Assembly: GCF_047495875.1 (NCBI RefSeq)
Contig: NC_092462.1
Span: 36,092,523 to 36,156,522 of the forward strand
Source: Pithys albifrons albifrons
Taxonomy: Eukaryota > Chordata > Aves > Passeriformes > Thamnophilidae
Length of the DNA stretch: 64,000 nucleotides
Direction: 5' to 3'
This document shows positions 20,501 to 29,800 of this stretch, piece by piece. The notes under the pieces were generated by a model. The model searched no databases and was not told where the DNA came from. It was given only the letters and a program-made list of their open reading frames with translations. A program made the position numbers and the translations under genes. Positions within the stretch are counted from its first letter, which is position 1, and every line of letters starts with the position of its first letter.

Positions 20501-23324
20501 AACTGAATCGAGTCTCTGTTTTGTTTTGTTTCCAATGATGTAGTTACACAACTAGATTTTTTTTACTGGCAGTTCCATGTGGATTGCTGAGTATTGTTCT
20601 GTACAGAATAATTCTAGCTACAGTTAGTGAACTGTGGCTGGCAGTGAATCACATTACACATTTTGAGAATACAAGTGGCAGATGATTGAATGAAAAACTT
20701 GCTTAGGTCCTTTAAATATAGAATTACTTTTCTTTTGCTTTATTATTTTGGAGAACATCTGTTTTCTATTGCCATTAAAGATGCAATTATATATAATAAC
20801 AAAACCCCCACCACCTAAATTGGTTTCAGATGGCTATTTTTCATGACAGTTTGAGAATTTGTGACTTAATATCTAGGTTAGTATTTTTAGCTATTTCTGG
20901 TTTTGATAGTGACTTTAAATACAGTTTCCTATAGTTTCATGTTTCAAAACCTACTTTGTCATCACGGTTCCTTGTGCATCTTGTTCAGTTCATAGAATCA
21001 CAGAATCACTTGGGTTCGAAGAGACCTCTGAGATCATCAAGTCCAACCCTTAATCCAAGCCCACTTTGATTGCTAGGTCATGGCACTCAGTGCCACGTCC
21101 AGTCTCACCTTAAAAAACCTCCAGGGATGGAGAATCCACCACCTCCCTGGGCAGGCCATTCCAATGCCTGACCACTCTCTCTGTAAAGAACTTCTTCCTA
21201 ATATCCAACCTAAACCTCGCCTGGCAGAGCTTAAGCCCAGGCCCTCTTGTTCCACTGTTGGTTGCCTGAGAGAAGAGACATCCCCCACCTGGCTACAACA
21301 TCCTTTCAGGTAGTTGTAGAGCGTGATAAGGTCTCCCCTGAGCCTCCTCTTCTCCAGGCTAAACTGGAATTGCCAAAATTACTAAAATTGCTTTTAAAGA
21401 CCTTTTTTCTCTAATGACTTGTGTTCTGTTGCTTTCCAGTAGCAATGGAAAAATACATCATAGCTGTTATAGAATATATGAAAACTTCAGTCTTAAGATT
21501 GTATGTGAGTTTCATAACCTCTGAATCCACAAATGCCATTGTAGATAATGGGATTTTTTACTGTCATTGTAGGAGTTACGTTACAAATACTACATGGAAC
21601 TTCAGAAGGTCACCGATGTGTTCAAGACACAAAATTTACCTGCACATAAAAAGTATAAATTTGTAACTGCTGAGGCCTCGAAGGATAAGTCATCAGGAAC
21701 TCCTTTTGTATCTTCACCTACCAAAGCAAGTAACACAGATAAAATAAAAACGGGAACTCTGCGAAGAGCAGGTGGCTTTGACAAAAGAACCTCTCCTGGA
21801 AGCATCCCATCCACAAATATGAACTCTTCTGAAACAAATGGTGACTTACAGTTATTTCATGAGGGAAATTCCCAGGAAGTAACCACTTCAGCCTTCTCAG
21901 AGAATTCTAAAAACTTGTTATTTAAAGAAAAATTGCCAGTGCAGGCATCAGCAATTACTGTTTTGAATGAAACTGACTCTGGCACTTCATCAGATGTAAA
22001 CCCAGCAGCAACAGTAGCTGTTACTGTTTCAAATTCAGAATCTCTAGCTGTTTCTGCAGAGAAACTTTCTGGTGTACCTTTTACTTTCAGTGCAACTAAC
22101 AACTCATTACCCAGATCTATTAAAGATAGAGGTCCATTTTCCTTTAAAAAGCAAGAGAGGAAATGTGCTTTCCCTCAGTTTTATCTAGGGAAATATGATA
22201 ATGTGGATAAAACCAATAACTGGGACAAACATGATCCTGAGACCAAAACCACAGTTTGTCATGCTTCAACCAGTCCTAATTTGGACTCAGCAGAAAGCAC
22301 AAAGCCATATATTTTGTTTCCCTTTGGCAATTCAGAAAGAGGTTGGTTTGCAGGATCAGAAGTCAGCAATTCATTTAAGGTTTTACCACCATCCTCATTT
22401 TTTAGCCGATCTGAGAAACCATCTGACAAAAAAATGTCATCTCACATGAGAGAAAAAACACTTTGTGCAAGGGAAACTGCAGGATATGCTGCACAGAAAC
22501 CATCTGTTACATGGGAACAAAAACCTCATGCCTCAGAATCCAGCACAACTGTAGCTTGCAGTACTTCAGAAACCAACACTGCTGCTGGAGTGATTGATAT
22601 CTCTGAGTCACCTCTTCTCAACAGTAATTGTGTGTTTCCCTTCAAAAGTAACTTGCCATTGCCTTCATCGGTATTTTCATTTGGAGGTATTGTCCAAAAT
22701 ACCTCTGATTCACTGACTTCTTCCATGTTTTTTTCTGGAAACAGAACTGAAAAGGAAAAGGAGAAGAGGAAATCTCCTGAAAAAACACTTCTAAATCTAG
22801 GGAAGCCTGTATCTTCAGAGTCTGCAGATCTTGCTTCTAGTCATAGTCATCCAAAATGTAAAGGCTCGTGCCTTCCTGTGAACTCGGCTAAACCAGCTGA
22901 AAGCGCAGAAATGATTGCTGATGGTAATGCTGCTTGTTGTCAGCCTCTGTGTTCAGTTGTCCTTCCTGCTGAATATGAGAATGCATGTTCCACTCAAATT
23001 ACTACAGCAACAAAACAAGACAAAAAAGATGAAGAAACTGTTGCAGAAAACAACTTTGTGTGTCCTAGGATGGAAGATGAACCCAAGCCTATACAGGTTC
23101 AGAGCGCATCTTGTTCTGTTCCTGGTACATGTGATGATCTGTCTTTAGGAGATTCTGTGTATGCGGTAAATGAGACAGGAGGAATGCCAAGTGACAGCAG
23201 TTCTGACACTGAGGAGCAAAGTCAAACATCTGTCTTTACTGATACTAGCCATGCATCAGAATTTCTTTCTGTTGCCAAAGACAAAATGCCTACTAGAAGG
23301 AAATCAGACATTAAGAGGGAGTGA
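14024..23324 (+). CDS. TRIM-like RING/B-box/coiled-coil protein with a Nup98-type GLEBS segment
   Basis: Coding exons 14024-14548, 15746-15832, 16018-16251, 18264-18286, 19135-19280, 19842-19933, 20035-20130 and 21573-23324 join in one frame to 984 residues. Order: RING (7-70), B-box 2 (129-162), coiled coil (about 176-290), a GLEBS-like segment (about 366-408), then a roughly 575-residue Ser/Thr-rich tail with FPFG and FSFG motifs. The 87, 234 and 23 nt exons match the size pattern of classical TRIM genes. The likely role is a ubiquitin E3 ligase recruited to Rae1/Gle2 or nuclear pores. The RING and TRIM assignment is directly readable; the Rae1 link is inferred from motif similarity. No SPRY, NHL or other usual TRIM C-terminal domain is present. 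I do not recognise a named orthologue. Confidence 0.88.
14549..15745 (+). other. TRIM-GLEBS intron 1
   Basis: The CpG island fades out by about 14800. The distal third is a CR1 fragment (15268-15680). Nothing else is recognised. Confidence 0.6.
15268..15680 (-). mobile_element. CR1 LINE 3' fragment
   Basis: Begins at its left with the reverse complement of the CR1 3' end (ATCACAGAATCATGGAATAG, then GGTTGGAAGGGACCTCTGGA). It continues through the reverse-oriented C-terminal part of ORF2 and is truncated at its 5' side (the right end). There are many frame breaks. Confidence 0.9.
15746..16251 (+). CDS. TRIM-GLEBS exons 2-3: coiled coil
   Basis: Exons 15746-15832 (29 codons) and 16018-16251 (78 codons), both phase 0. 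The product is rich in Glu, Lys, Gln and Leu with heptad-like spacing (for example [12 protein letters not shown]), typical of the antiparallel TRIM dimerisation coil. Sizes of 87 and 234 nt compare with the usual 96 and 231 nt exons of this position in TRIM genes. Confidence 0.88.
16252..18263 (+). other. TRIM-GLEBS intron 3 with polypyrimidine tract
   Basis: Contains a strongly pyrimidine-biased stretch at about 17375-17640 (CTTCCTC/CTTCTTC-type low complexity). Open frames in it are compositional artefacts. No exon or transposon is recognised. Confidence 0.6.
17375..17640 (+). repeat. imperfect polypyrimidine (CTTCCT-like) tract
   Basis: About 265 bases of C/T with few purines, degenerate rather than a clean tandem repeat. 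Confidence 0.75.
18264..18286 (+). CDS. TRIM-GLEBS exon 4: 23-nt micro-exon
   Basis: Encodes VACGLNT plus two bases and is flanked by TTTACAG and GTATGT. A 23-nt exon immediately after the coiled-coil exon is a recurrent feature of TRIM genes, and the phase fits both neighbours, so it is accepted despite its size. Confidence 0.85.
19135..20130 (+). CDS. TRIM-GLEBS exons 5-7: linker and GLEBS-like motif
   Basis: Exons 19135-19280, 19842-19933 and 20035-20130. After a linker without recognised family, exon 6 ends with NTFL and exon 7 begins [10 protein letters not shown], giving FxPxxGxD. Exon 7 continues [13 protein letters not shown] and exon 8 opens with ELRYKYY. This reproduces the Nup98 GLEBS pattern IxxMxxYxxxSxEELRxxxY with the same spacing, though the loop between the two halves is about four residues shorter. 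In Nup98 this hairpin binds Rae1 (Gle2). Exon 7 is 96 nt with phase 0 at both ends. Confidence 0.85.
20131..21572 (+). other. TRIM-GLEBS intron 7
   Basis: AT-rich intron with one CR1 copy at 20991-21365. Nothing else is recognised. Confidence 0.6.
20991..21365 (-). mobile_element. CR1 LINE 3' fragment
   Basis: Opens with CATAGAATCACAGAATCACT followed by a GAGACCTCTGAGATCATCAA-type segment, the reverse complement of a CR1 3' end. It runs into reverse-oriented ORF2 C-terminal sequence and stops at TCTCCAGGCTAAAC. Confidence 0.9.
21573..23324 (+). CDS. TRIM-GLEBS last exon: low-complexity FG/FxF-containing tail
   Basis: A single 583-residue exon. It begins with the end of the GLEBS-like motif ([12 protein letters not shown]) and is then dominated by Ser, Thr, Asn and Glu with no globular domain I can see. 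Nucleoporin-like motifs are sparse: FPFG near residue 650, FSFGG near 768, and FTF, FSF and FPF variants. An acidic serine stretch ([10 protein letters not shown]) is followed by a basic C-terminus [10 protein letters not shown] that could act in nuclear import. Stop TGA is at 23322-23324. Confidence 0.88.
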   Translation, partial: ELRYKYYMELQKVTDVFKTQNLPAHKKYKFVTAEASKDKSSGTPFVSSPTKASNTDKIKTGTLRRAGGFDKRTSPGSIPSTNMNSSETNGDLQLFHEGNSQEVTTSAFSENSKNLLFKEKLPVQASAITVLNETDSGTSSDVNPAATVAVTVSNSESLAVSAEKLSGVPFTFSATNNSLPRSIKDRGPFSFKKQERKCAFPQFYLGKYDNVDKTNNWDKHDPETKTTVCHASTSPNLDSAESTKPYILFPFGNSERGWFAGSEVSNSFKVLPPSSFFSRSEKPSDKKMSSHMREKTLCARETAGYAAQKPSVTWEQKPHASESSTTVACSTSETNTAAGVIDISESPLLNSNCVFPFKSNLPLPSSVFSFGGIVQNTSDSLTSSMFFSGNRTEKEKEKRKSPEKTLLNLGKPVSSESADLASSHSHPKCKGSCLPVNSAKPAESAEMIADGNAACCQPLCSVVLPAEYENACSTQITTATKQDKKDEETVAENNFVCPRMEDEPKPIQVQSASCSVPGTCDDLSLGDSVYAVNETGGMPSDSSSDTEEQSQTSVFTDTSHASEFLSVAKDKMPTRRKSDIKRE

Positions 23325-23360
23325 AATGGAAGATAACTGTACTTAAATAAGCTAGAATTA

Positions 23361-23478
23361 AATAAATGCTCTTAACACATTACAAAGTGATTTTATAGCT
23401 GTTCTTTCTGATTCTTGCCAGTCAACGTATCTCAGTGTTGGAAATGTAACTGCTTATCAGCAAGTACAATGCAATAAA
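23361..23478 (+). terminator. polyadenylation signals of the TRIM-GLEBS gene
   Basis: AATAAA at 23361-23366 and again at 23473-23478, 37 and 149 bases after the stop codon. Either could define a very short 3' UTR. Confidence 0.65.
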
Positions 23479-23479
23479 G

Positions 23480-25998
23480 CGATTTTTACCGTATAATCAC
23501 AAAGTCGGGCAACAACCAAAAATGTCATGTCTAGATCAAGACAAAAGTATAACCATAAACGCTGTATCTTCAAGAATGTAGACCACCTGAGAAGTGCCAC
23601 TGAGGCATGCAGGGAGCTGAGGTGTCCCAGAAAGGTTGGGTGAAGCCTTGGCAGCAGGAGGCAATGCCTTTGCTGTTTGGGTACAGCTGCACTTACGCTT
23701 CAGTGGGTAAGAGCACAGCCAATAGCATTCACCTCACAGGCAGGGAGGGAAGACAGCCACAGGGAAAATAAAGGATGTTAAAATCATTACTGTAAATTGT
23801 TTTGCATATCTCCCTTTGGCTGTTTTTTTGTTTTTCTGTGATGTATTTCATGTATATTGAAGGTGCAACTTCTAGTGTAATTTCTCTTGCACTTTTGAAA
23901 GTGAAGCATCGCATCAGTGTTGTTATACATTGCAGAAGGGTGTCAGCTACACTTCTGAAATGCTGCCTTTAGGAAAAGGAAACATTACAATTCACTTACA
24001 GTTCCTTTGGCAACAGCTTGGGTATGAAAAACATTAAGAGAATCTAGCTTTTAAAAATTTCCTTTTAAATCTGTAATGACAAGAAAAAGGGAAAACAGCA
24101 CTTCTATGTATAAATGATTCAGAACTCATTGAATTTTTACTCTGAAATACAAAGTGAGGATAAAAAGACGATCTTTTTTACTTTATTAACCATTTTGTTG
24201 GATCCAAGAGATAATTGTGCTTTAGTTATTGGAATATACAGACAATAGTACTATCTCAGAATAAAGCTCAATTTCATTTTCTGTTCACTCTTCACCAAAA
24301 GTCGGTGCCAGACTAAATTCATTCTGCATTAGATAGATATGTCAACTGGCAAGTATTCAATCAAAATGTGGAATATTTAATATTCCTTCAGAATTTTTCA
24401 CTGGCAACTAGGAAAATCAATAATTTCAAATTATCTCTGTAACTTTTTAAGAGAAATATTATTTGTATTTAAATCTCTGCAACACTTAAAATTACACTTC
24501 CTGTAACATAGTACTTATAAATTATTGTTTTAGGAAATGTTGACCTAATTTTATTTGTGTTGAATTCTTGGCCTTAATTTTTCTGTGGCAGTGCATTCCT
24601 TTATTAAATGTGCTGGGAAAAATTAGTTTCTAGTATTTGTAAAACTTGAATACCTTTTTGTCTGCATTATAGTAAGGAAGGTGGTGAAAATTCTCTTATT
24701 TGTTAGTTTTCTAGTTATTTATGTTTCATCTCTTAAATTTTAATGTATTTCAGTTTTCTCCTAAGAATTTTTGTGCTTCCTAGACATTCTTGTCATGTTC
24801 TTCTGCTTGTGTAGGAGAGAAATGTTAAAAAGGCCTAGAAAACAAAGGCTGAGTGAGATGATCCTGGCACAGAGTGTCACAGGTGGAAGTTGGTCTCACT
24901 CTAATAAATCTGAGAGAAATGCAACAATTTTAGAGAGTTAAAGGCACCTATGAAATTTGTTACCAGAAAGTTGTAGAAAATGTTGAATGTGCTCATTCGT
25001 AATGAGCTAGGTTAATCAGAAACTTTGAGGTTTCTTAAAATTACTTCTTTTCAACATGTCTTCTGTTCATTTTTAGTAAGTTATTTCATGACAATTTGAC
25101 AAAGTTAAAATTTAAGCAGATACTTAGTTTTTTAGTAAAAAGACACCATCATAGAATCACAAAGCAAATAGACTGATACACTGTTTTTCAAAGAAATTGT
25201 GGGTGTGGGGTTCACTACAATTCTCAGACTTCTTTTCAAGCATTGTTGTCCAAGTGCCTTATAGTTCAGCAGTAAGGTTTCACAGGGGAGATAAATGGCA
25301 AGCAGGATGCTTTATTTACAATAGGTCACAATAAAATTGCAGTCGACTCAGATACTAAATCAGAAGAATTAACCATTTCCTGATATTCTCACAAGTTGCT
25401 TCTGTGTTCATTTTGACTTTTCTGTCTTTCACTATTGACTCCTTCCTAAAAGCCATTAACAGGAGTGAGGTTCTTTGTATGTACATTATTAAAAGTGAAA
25501 TGTTCACTGCTGTTACTAATGCTTTAAGAGACATTACAGTCTTCAGCAAATAAAATTAGTACCTAATAAGTTTGGTTTTCACCCAGATTTTGTGCTGTGG
25601 TCAAATAACTGAGAACATGATAGAGTCCTTTTCTGACTTTATTCCTTGGTCAATTAACTGTGTCTTACCTAAAAAAAGATCACTCCGTTTGTATCAGAAA
25701 ATATGAAGGTCTGAGGTCACTTCTCCCCTAATTGAGGAGCAGTTGTGCAAGATTTGTGCATGATTTGCCACACAGTAAAGAATCATTTGAGTAAATTTTA
25801 TTGTCCAAGCAGAGTTAAAGTAATCTTTTCTACTACTATATTCCATTTCTGTCATAATCATGTTTCACACATTAAAAACCTAGAATGAAAAAACAGTTAG
25901 GTCAGTAGCTCATCATCACTACCTGATCGCATGCAAGTTTTCTCCTAGTGCATGTAGTTTGATGCTGTTTAAAGAGATCTCAAACAAAGACTTTGTCA
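23480..25998 (+). other. intergenic DNA between convergent genes
   Basis: AT-rich sequence between the TRIM-GLEBS poly(A) signals and an ERV fragment. A moderately GC-rich patch at about 23580-23760 has no recognised identity. No further gene is supported. Confidence 0.5.
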
Positions 25999-26515
25999 GT
26001 GTTGCGGTTTAGGAATGGTGCTTCTGAATTTAGTGGTCCCACTGAGACTCTCCAAACTACGTGCTGCTTGCTCGCTCCCCTCTCCCACTGCAGTGGCGCC
26101 TGAGGTCAGGGCAGGACAGCAACACTGAATACTCATCCCCAGTGACCCTCCCTGCCCTTGGTGTCATCATGTCATAAACTGATACTGCACAGTACATAAA
26201 CAAAGCAATCCTGATCTCTCTCCCTGCTCTGAAAAAGAGAACTATGATGGGCTCTTAGTGCATACACAGAAACATACACAGGGTTAGGTACTACACCAAC
26301 ATGAACAGACCAAACAACATTGTGACCAGTGGCTCTGTGCCTAATACAACAAATGTTTACATCAAATTTGTTTCCAACCCGCTCTGGTCAGATCTGTTGT
26401 TTTCTCAACCCATTGTGCCGTACATTGGGTGCCAAATAAGGCTGTCATGGTTTAGGAACAGTGTTCTCCAATTCAGTGCCCCAATTTACTATAATTGCCA
26501 AATTAATTGCTGAAC
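25999..26515 (-). mobile_element. endogenous retrovirus fragment with LTR edge and PBS-like site
   Basis: Two related edges TGTYRYGGTTTAGGAA occur at about 26000 and 26443; read on the minus strand they give an LTR-like terminus ending ...CCATGACA. Directly downstream of the second one, minus strand 26434-26423 reads TGGCACCCAATG, resembling the TGGCGCCCAACG primer-binding site of avian ERVs. The element is incomplete and I see no coding capacity. Confidence 0.5.
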
Positions 26516-26795
26516 ATCCTTGACAAAGAAGATGAAAGTTTCTAGTGCTGTCCTACTGAGAAACTAGTTTCATAAGCTGTCAGAACTGTGACATTTGTTC
26601 AGTATATACTACATAGTTGTATAATAGGAGCTATCTTAACATATATGTCACTGTCTGAAAAATAGTGCAACTGAAAGATAATGTACAATGACTTAGTTTT
26701 GAAATCTATTAAAAATGATTACTTAGTTGACATTAGAGCCGCTAAAATGTCAATTTGTAAAGGTTAACTTTGTATTACTGATTATTAACTAAAGC

Positions 26796-26801
26796 TTTAT
26801 T
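26796..26801 (-). terminator. DDX60: polyadenylation signal of DDX60
   Basis: AATAAA on the minus strand (TTTATT on +), 95 bases beyond the DDX60 stop codon. Confidence 0.65.
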
Positions 26802-26895
26802 CTGAAATTCTTGATAGATCTAGTAACTTTCAAACCTAAAGGCTGCTTTATGTGTGGTAAGAGTATTATGTGCTGCTGCTTTGGTTGTTTTTCCT

Positions 26896-29800
26896 TCAGG
26901 TAGCACACTTCAGTTTCTCTTCATAGTTTTCACCCAGTTGTTTAAATGCCAGTAGAACATTATCATTTGGATCATCACACAGTTCACTCAAACTTGTTCT
27001 GGTTAAAAAGAAAAACAAAAAGGCATTATTCCATTTTAAGTTGCTTTTAAAATGAAATGTATATTGTATTCTAAAAAGTACAAGTTTATCATACCCAATA
27101 GCCTTAATGAGGAGTGAAAAATCCTTGAGGGCATAGTAAGCTTCTCCTTCGTTTAACCTGAAGAAAGAAAAAAATAATTAAGTTGATATGCACTATAACT
27201 GTTTCACCTTTGATAAACCTGGTTGTGTAAACTCGAACACTATAATTCAGATAAATCTGCTTGGCTAAATTGAGCAGGAGATTGTATAAGCTTTTTAGCA
27301 ATGATGAAGACTCTATTTTGCAAAAAGGACCACTGATTACTGAAAAGGATCTTAATAAGCTCAGTTCCTAGTAATGATCACGTTTTTGTTTTTAGTATGA
27401 TCAATATTATGTTGAAATATTAGAACTATAGAAGGGTTTGGGCTGGAAGGGACATTTAAGATCATCTAGTATGGATTGAGGGCAGCCCTGCGGAGAAGGA
27501 CGTGGGGGTGATGGTTCATGAAAAACTCAGTGTGACCCATCAATGTGTGTTCGCAGCCCTGAGAGCCAACTGCATGCTCGGCTGTATCAAAAGCAGCATG
27601 GCCAGCAGTCAAGGGAGGGGATTCTGCCCCTCTTCTCTGGTGAGATCACAGCTGGAGTACTGCAGACAGGTCTGGGGTATCCAATATAAGAAGGACAGGG
27701 AAATTTGGGAGGAAGTCCAGGGCCACAGGATTGATAAGGGGACTAGAGCACCTCCATTACGAAGACAGACTTGGAGAACTGGTGCTTTTCGGCCTGGAGG
27801 TCACATGGAGGAGACCTCATATCAACCTTCCTGTATGTGAAGGGGGGCTACAAGGAAGCCAGAGAGGGACTCTTCACCAGGAACTGTAGTGATAAAACAA
27901 GGGGAATGGCTTCAAAGTGAGTAACAGTAGGTTTCTATTAGACATAGTAAGAAATTCTTTACTGTGAGGGTAGTGAGGCACTAGAACAGATTGTCCAGAG
28001 AAGTTGTGGATGCCTCATGTCTGGAGGTATTCAAGGACAGGTTAGACAGGGCTTTGGGCAACCTATTCTAGTGGAAGGTGTCCCTGCCCATGGCAGGGGG
28101 GATGGAACTAAGTGATCTTAAAGGTCCCTTTGAACCCAGGCTGCTCTGTGATTCTGTAGCCCAAACTCCCCTGCTATGGGCATGGACATCTTTTACTAGA
28201 TCAGTTTGATAAAATCAAAGAATGTGATTCTATGGTTGATATATTTCCATGTGTCTTGATAATGTGGCATTAATGCCAAACTCTCATATTTTAACCATAA
28301 CAGTGCATGTAATGTGTATTATAATTGTTCTGATTAGAATCACCTAATTAATCACATTTAACAGCGATTTCATTCCTAAACTCTCGAGGGAGAAGGCTTT
28401 AAATACAAGAAGATGAACTTGTGTACTGTATTATAAACAATGCTGCTGTTTAACAGTATTATAAATGGTAGTACATACCAGTTATCAATTGTCAGTGTAA
28501 CCAAGGAACCATGCTTATAAAAGTCCAGTGCATATGCATTGAGTGGCCTCCTCCTTCTCTGATAGTCATACTTGTTCAAATAAAGCAGGGGGCAGTTTGT
28601 GATATTAATTCCAAGAGAACGTAAGACAGCCTAAACAAAAAAAATTATTGAATAGGTACTGTTGTTTTGTTTATATTCCTATTTTGTCAAACCTAAACCT
28701 TGAGATCCACAGCTGAAAAGTTCCATCCTTCTAATCCACTCCAAAAATCTGCACAAGTACAGGTAGACTATTAACACAGGGAAGAGAGTTTGTTAGTAAA
28801 GTGACTTAAACTGCTAATACAGCTCTGGGATGTTCTGAGTAATTTAAAGGTTGACTAGGCAACTTGATTTCTCTTGAGTTTTAGATTAGGATCTTCTCAT
28901 ATGCATAGATCATTTATTAAGAATCACTGATGCTTTGAATTCCTTAATCACACTTAAACATGGAACATTTTAAGAATGATGGTGAATTTCAAATCCTCAG
29001 TCGTAGGAATTTAATTTTTTACTATTATAGAGTTATGCGTTTTGATAATTCCCTAATACTGCAAAGCCCGTAGTAGAAGACCACAGGAAAATGCAAGTTG
29101 ACATTAAACATCTTGTTGTATATTAGCATTAAGATAACTCATATGCTATCTGACACAATCCTAATTACAAAGCAATCAATGCCTTAATGCATCCTTTTGC
29201 TAAGATCCTTGAGCCTACTGTGTGGTTGATTTAAAAATAAAAAATGAAAACTCTTGACATGGAGAAAACAAACTGAAGATAAGATTTGAAATTTTAGAGT
29301 ATTTTACTAGTCAGAGTCAAAAGCAATAGAGACCTTGCAGAAAGAAAAATATAGATTTTTTTTCCCTACATCAGTCTGTTCTGTTTCTTGCACTGTGACA
29401 ATGTGGTGCTACTTGGTGCTGGATATTTCTATTTTGACACCTTTCAAATTATTTCTCCTAAAGAGTGACACTTGCAAATAGTGCCATCATATTAGACAGA
29501 GGGAAGAAGATTGTGATTAAAAAAATACTTCATTGAACTCCAATAAAATTTGCCCTCCATGAAAAAATAACTTACTTTATTAACAATGTCCTCATGAAAT
29601 AGATCGTTATCAACCACTCCAGATAAACATGCAAAAGGTGAGATAGCAGATATTCTTTTGGTGTTGTCCATCAAATAAGATGCTAGTTGAGAGCCATGCC
29701 AATTCTGAGATGTAAAATCTAGACAAGTTTCATACACAACATAAGTTATTGAGACACAAACTCCCTTTCAGCAATCTAGTTTAGAAGCGGTAAGTTTTCA

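Noticed and set aside
25148..25170. Short CATAGAATCAC match to a CR1 end
   Set aside because: Only about a dozen bases agree and no CR1 sequence follows.
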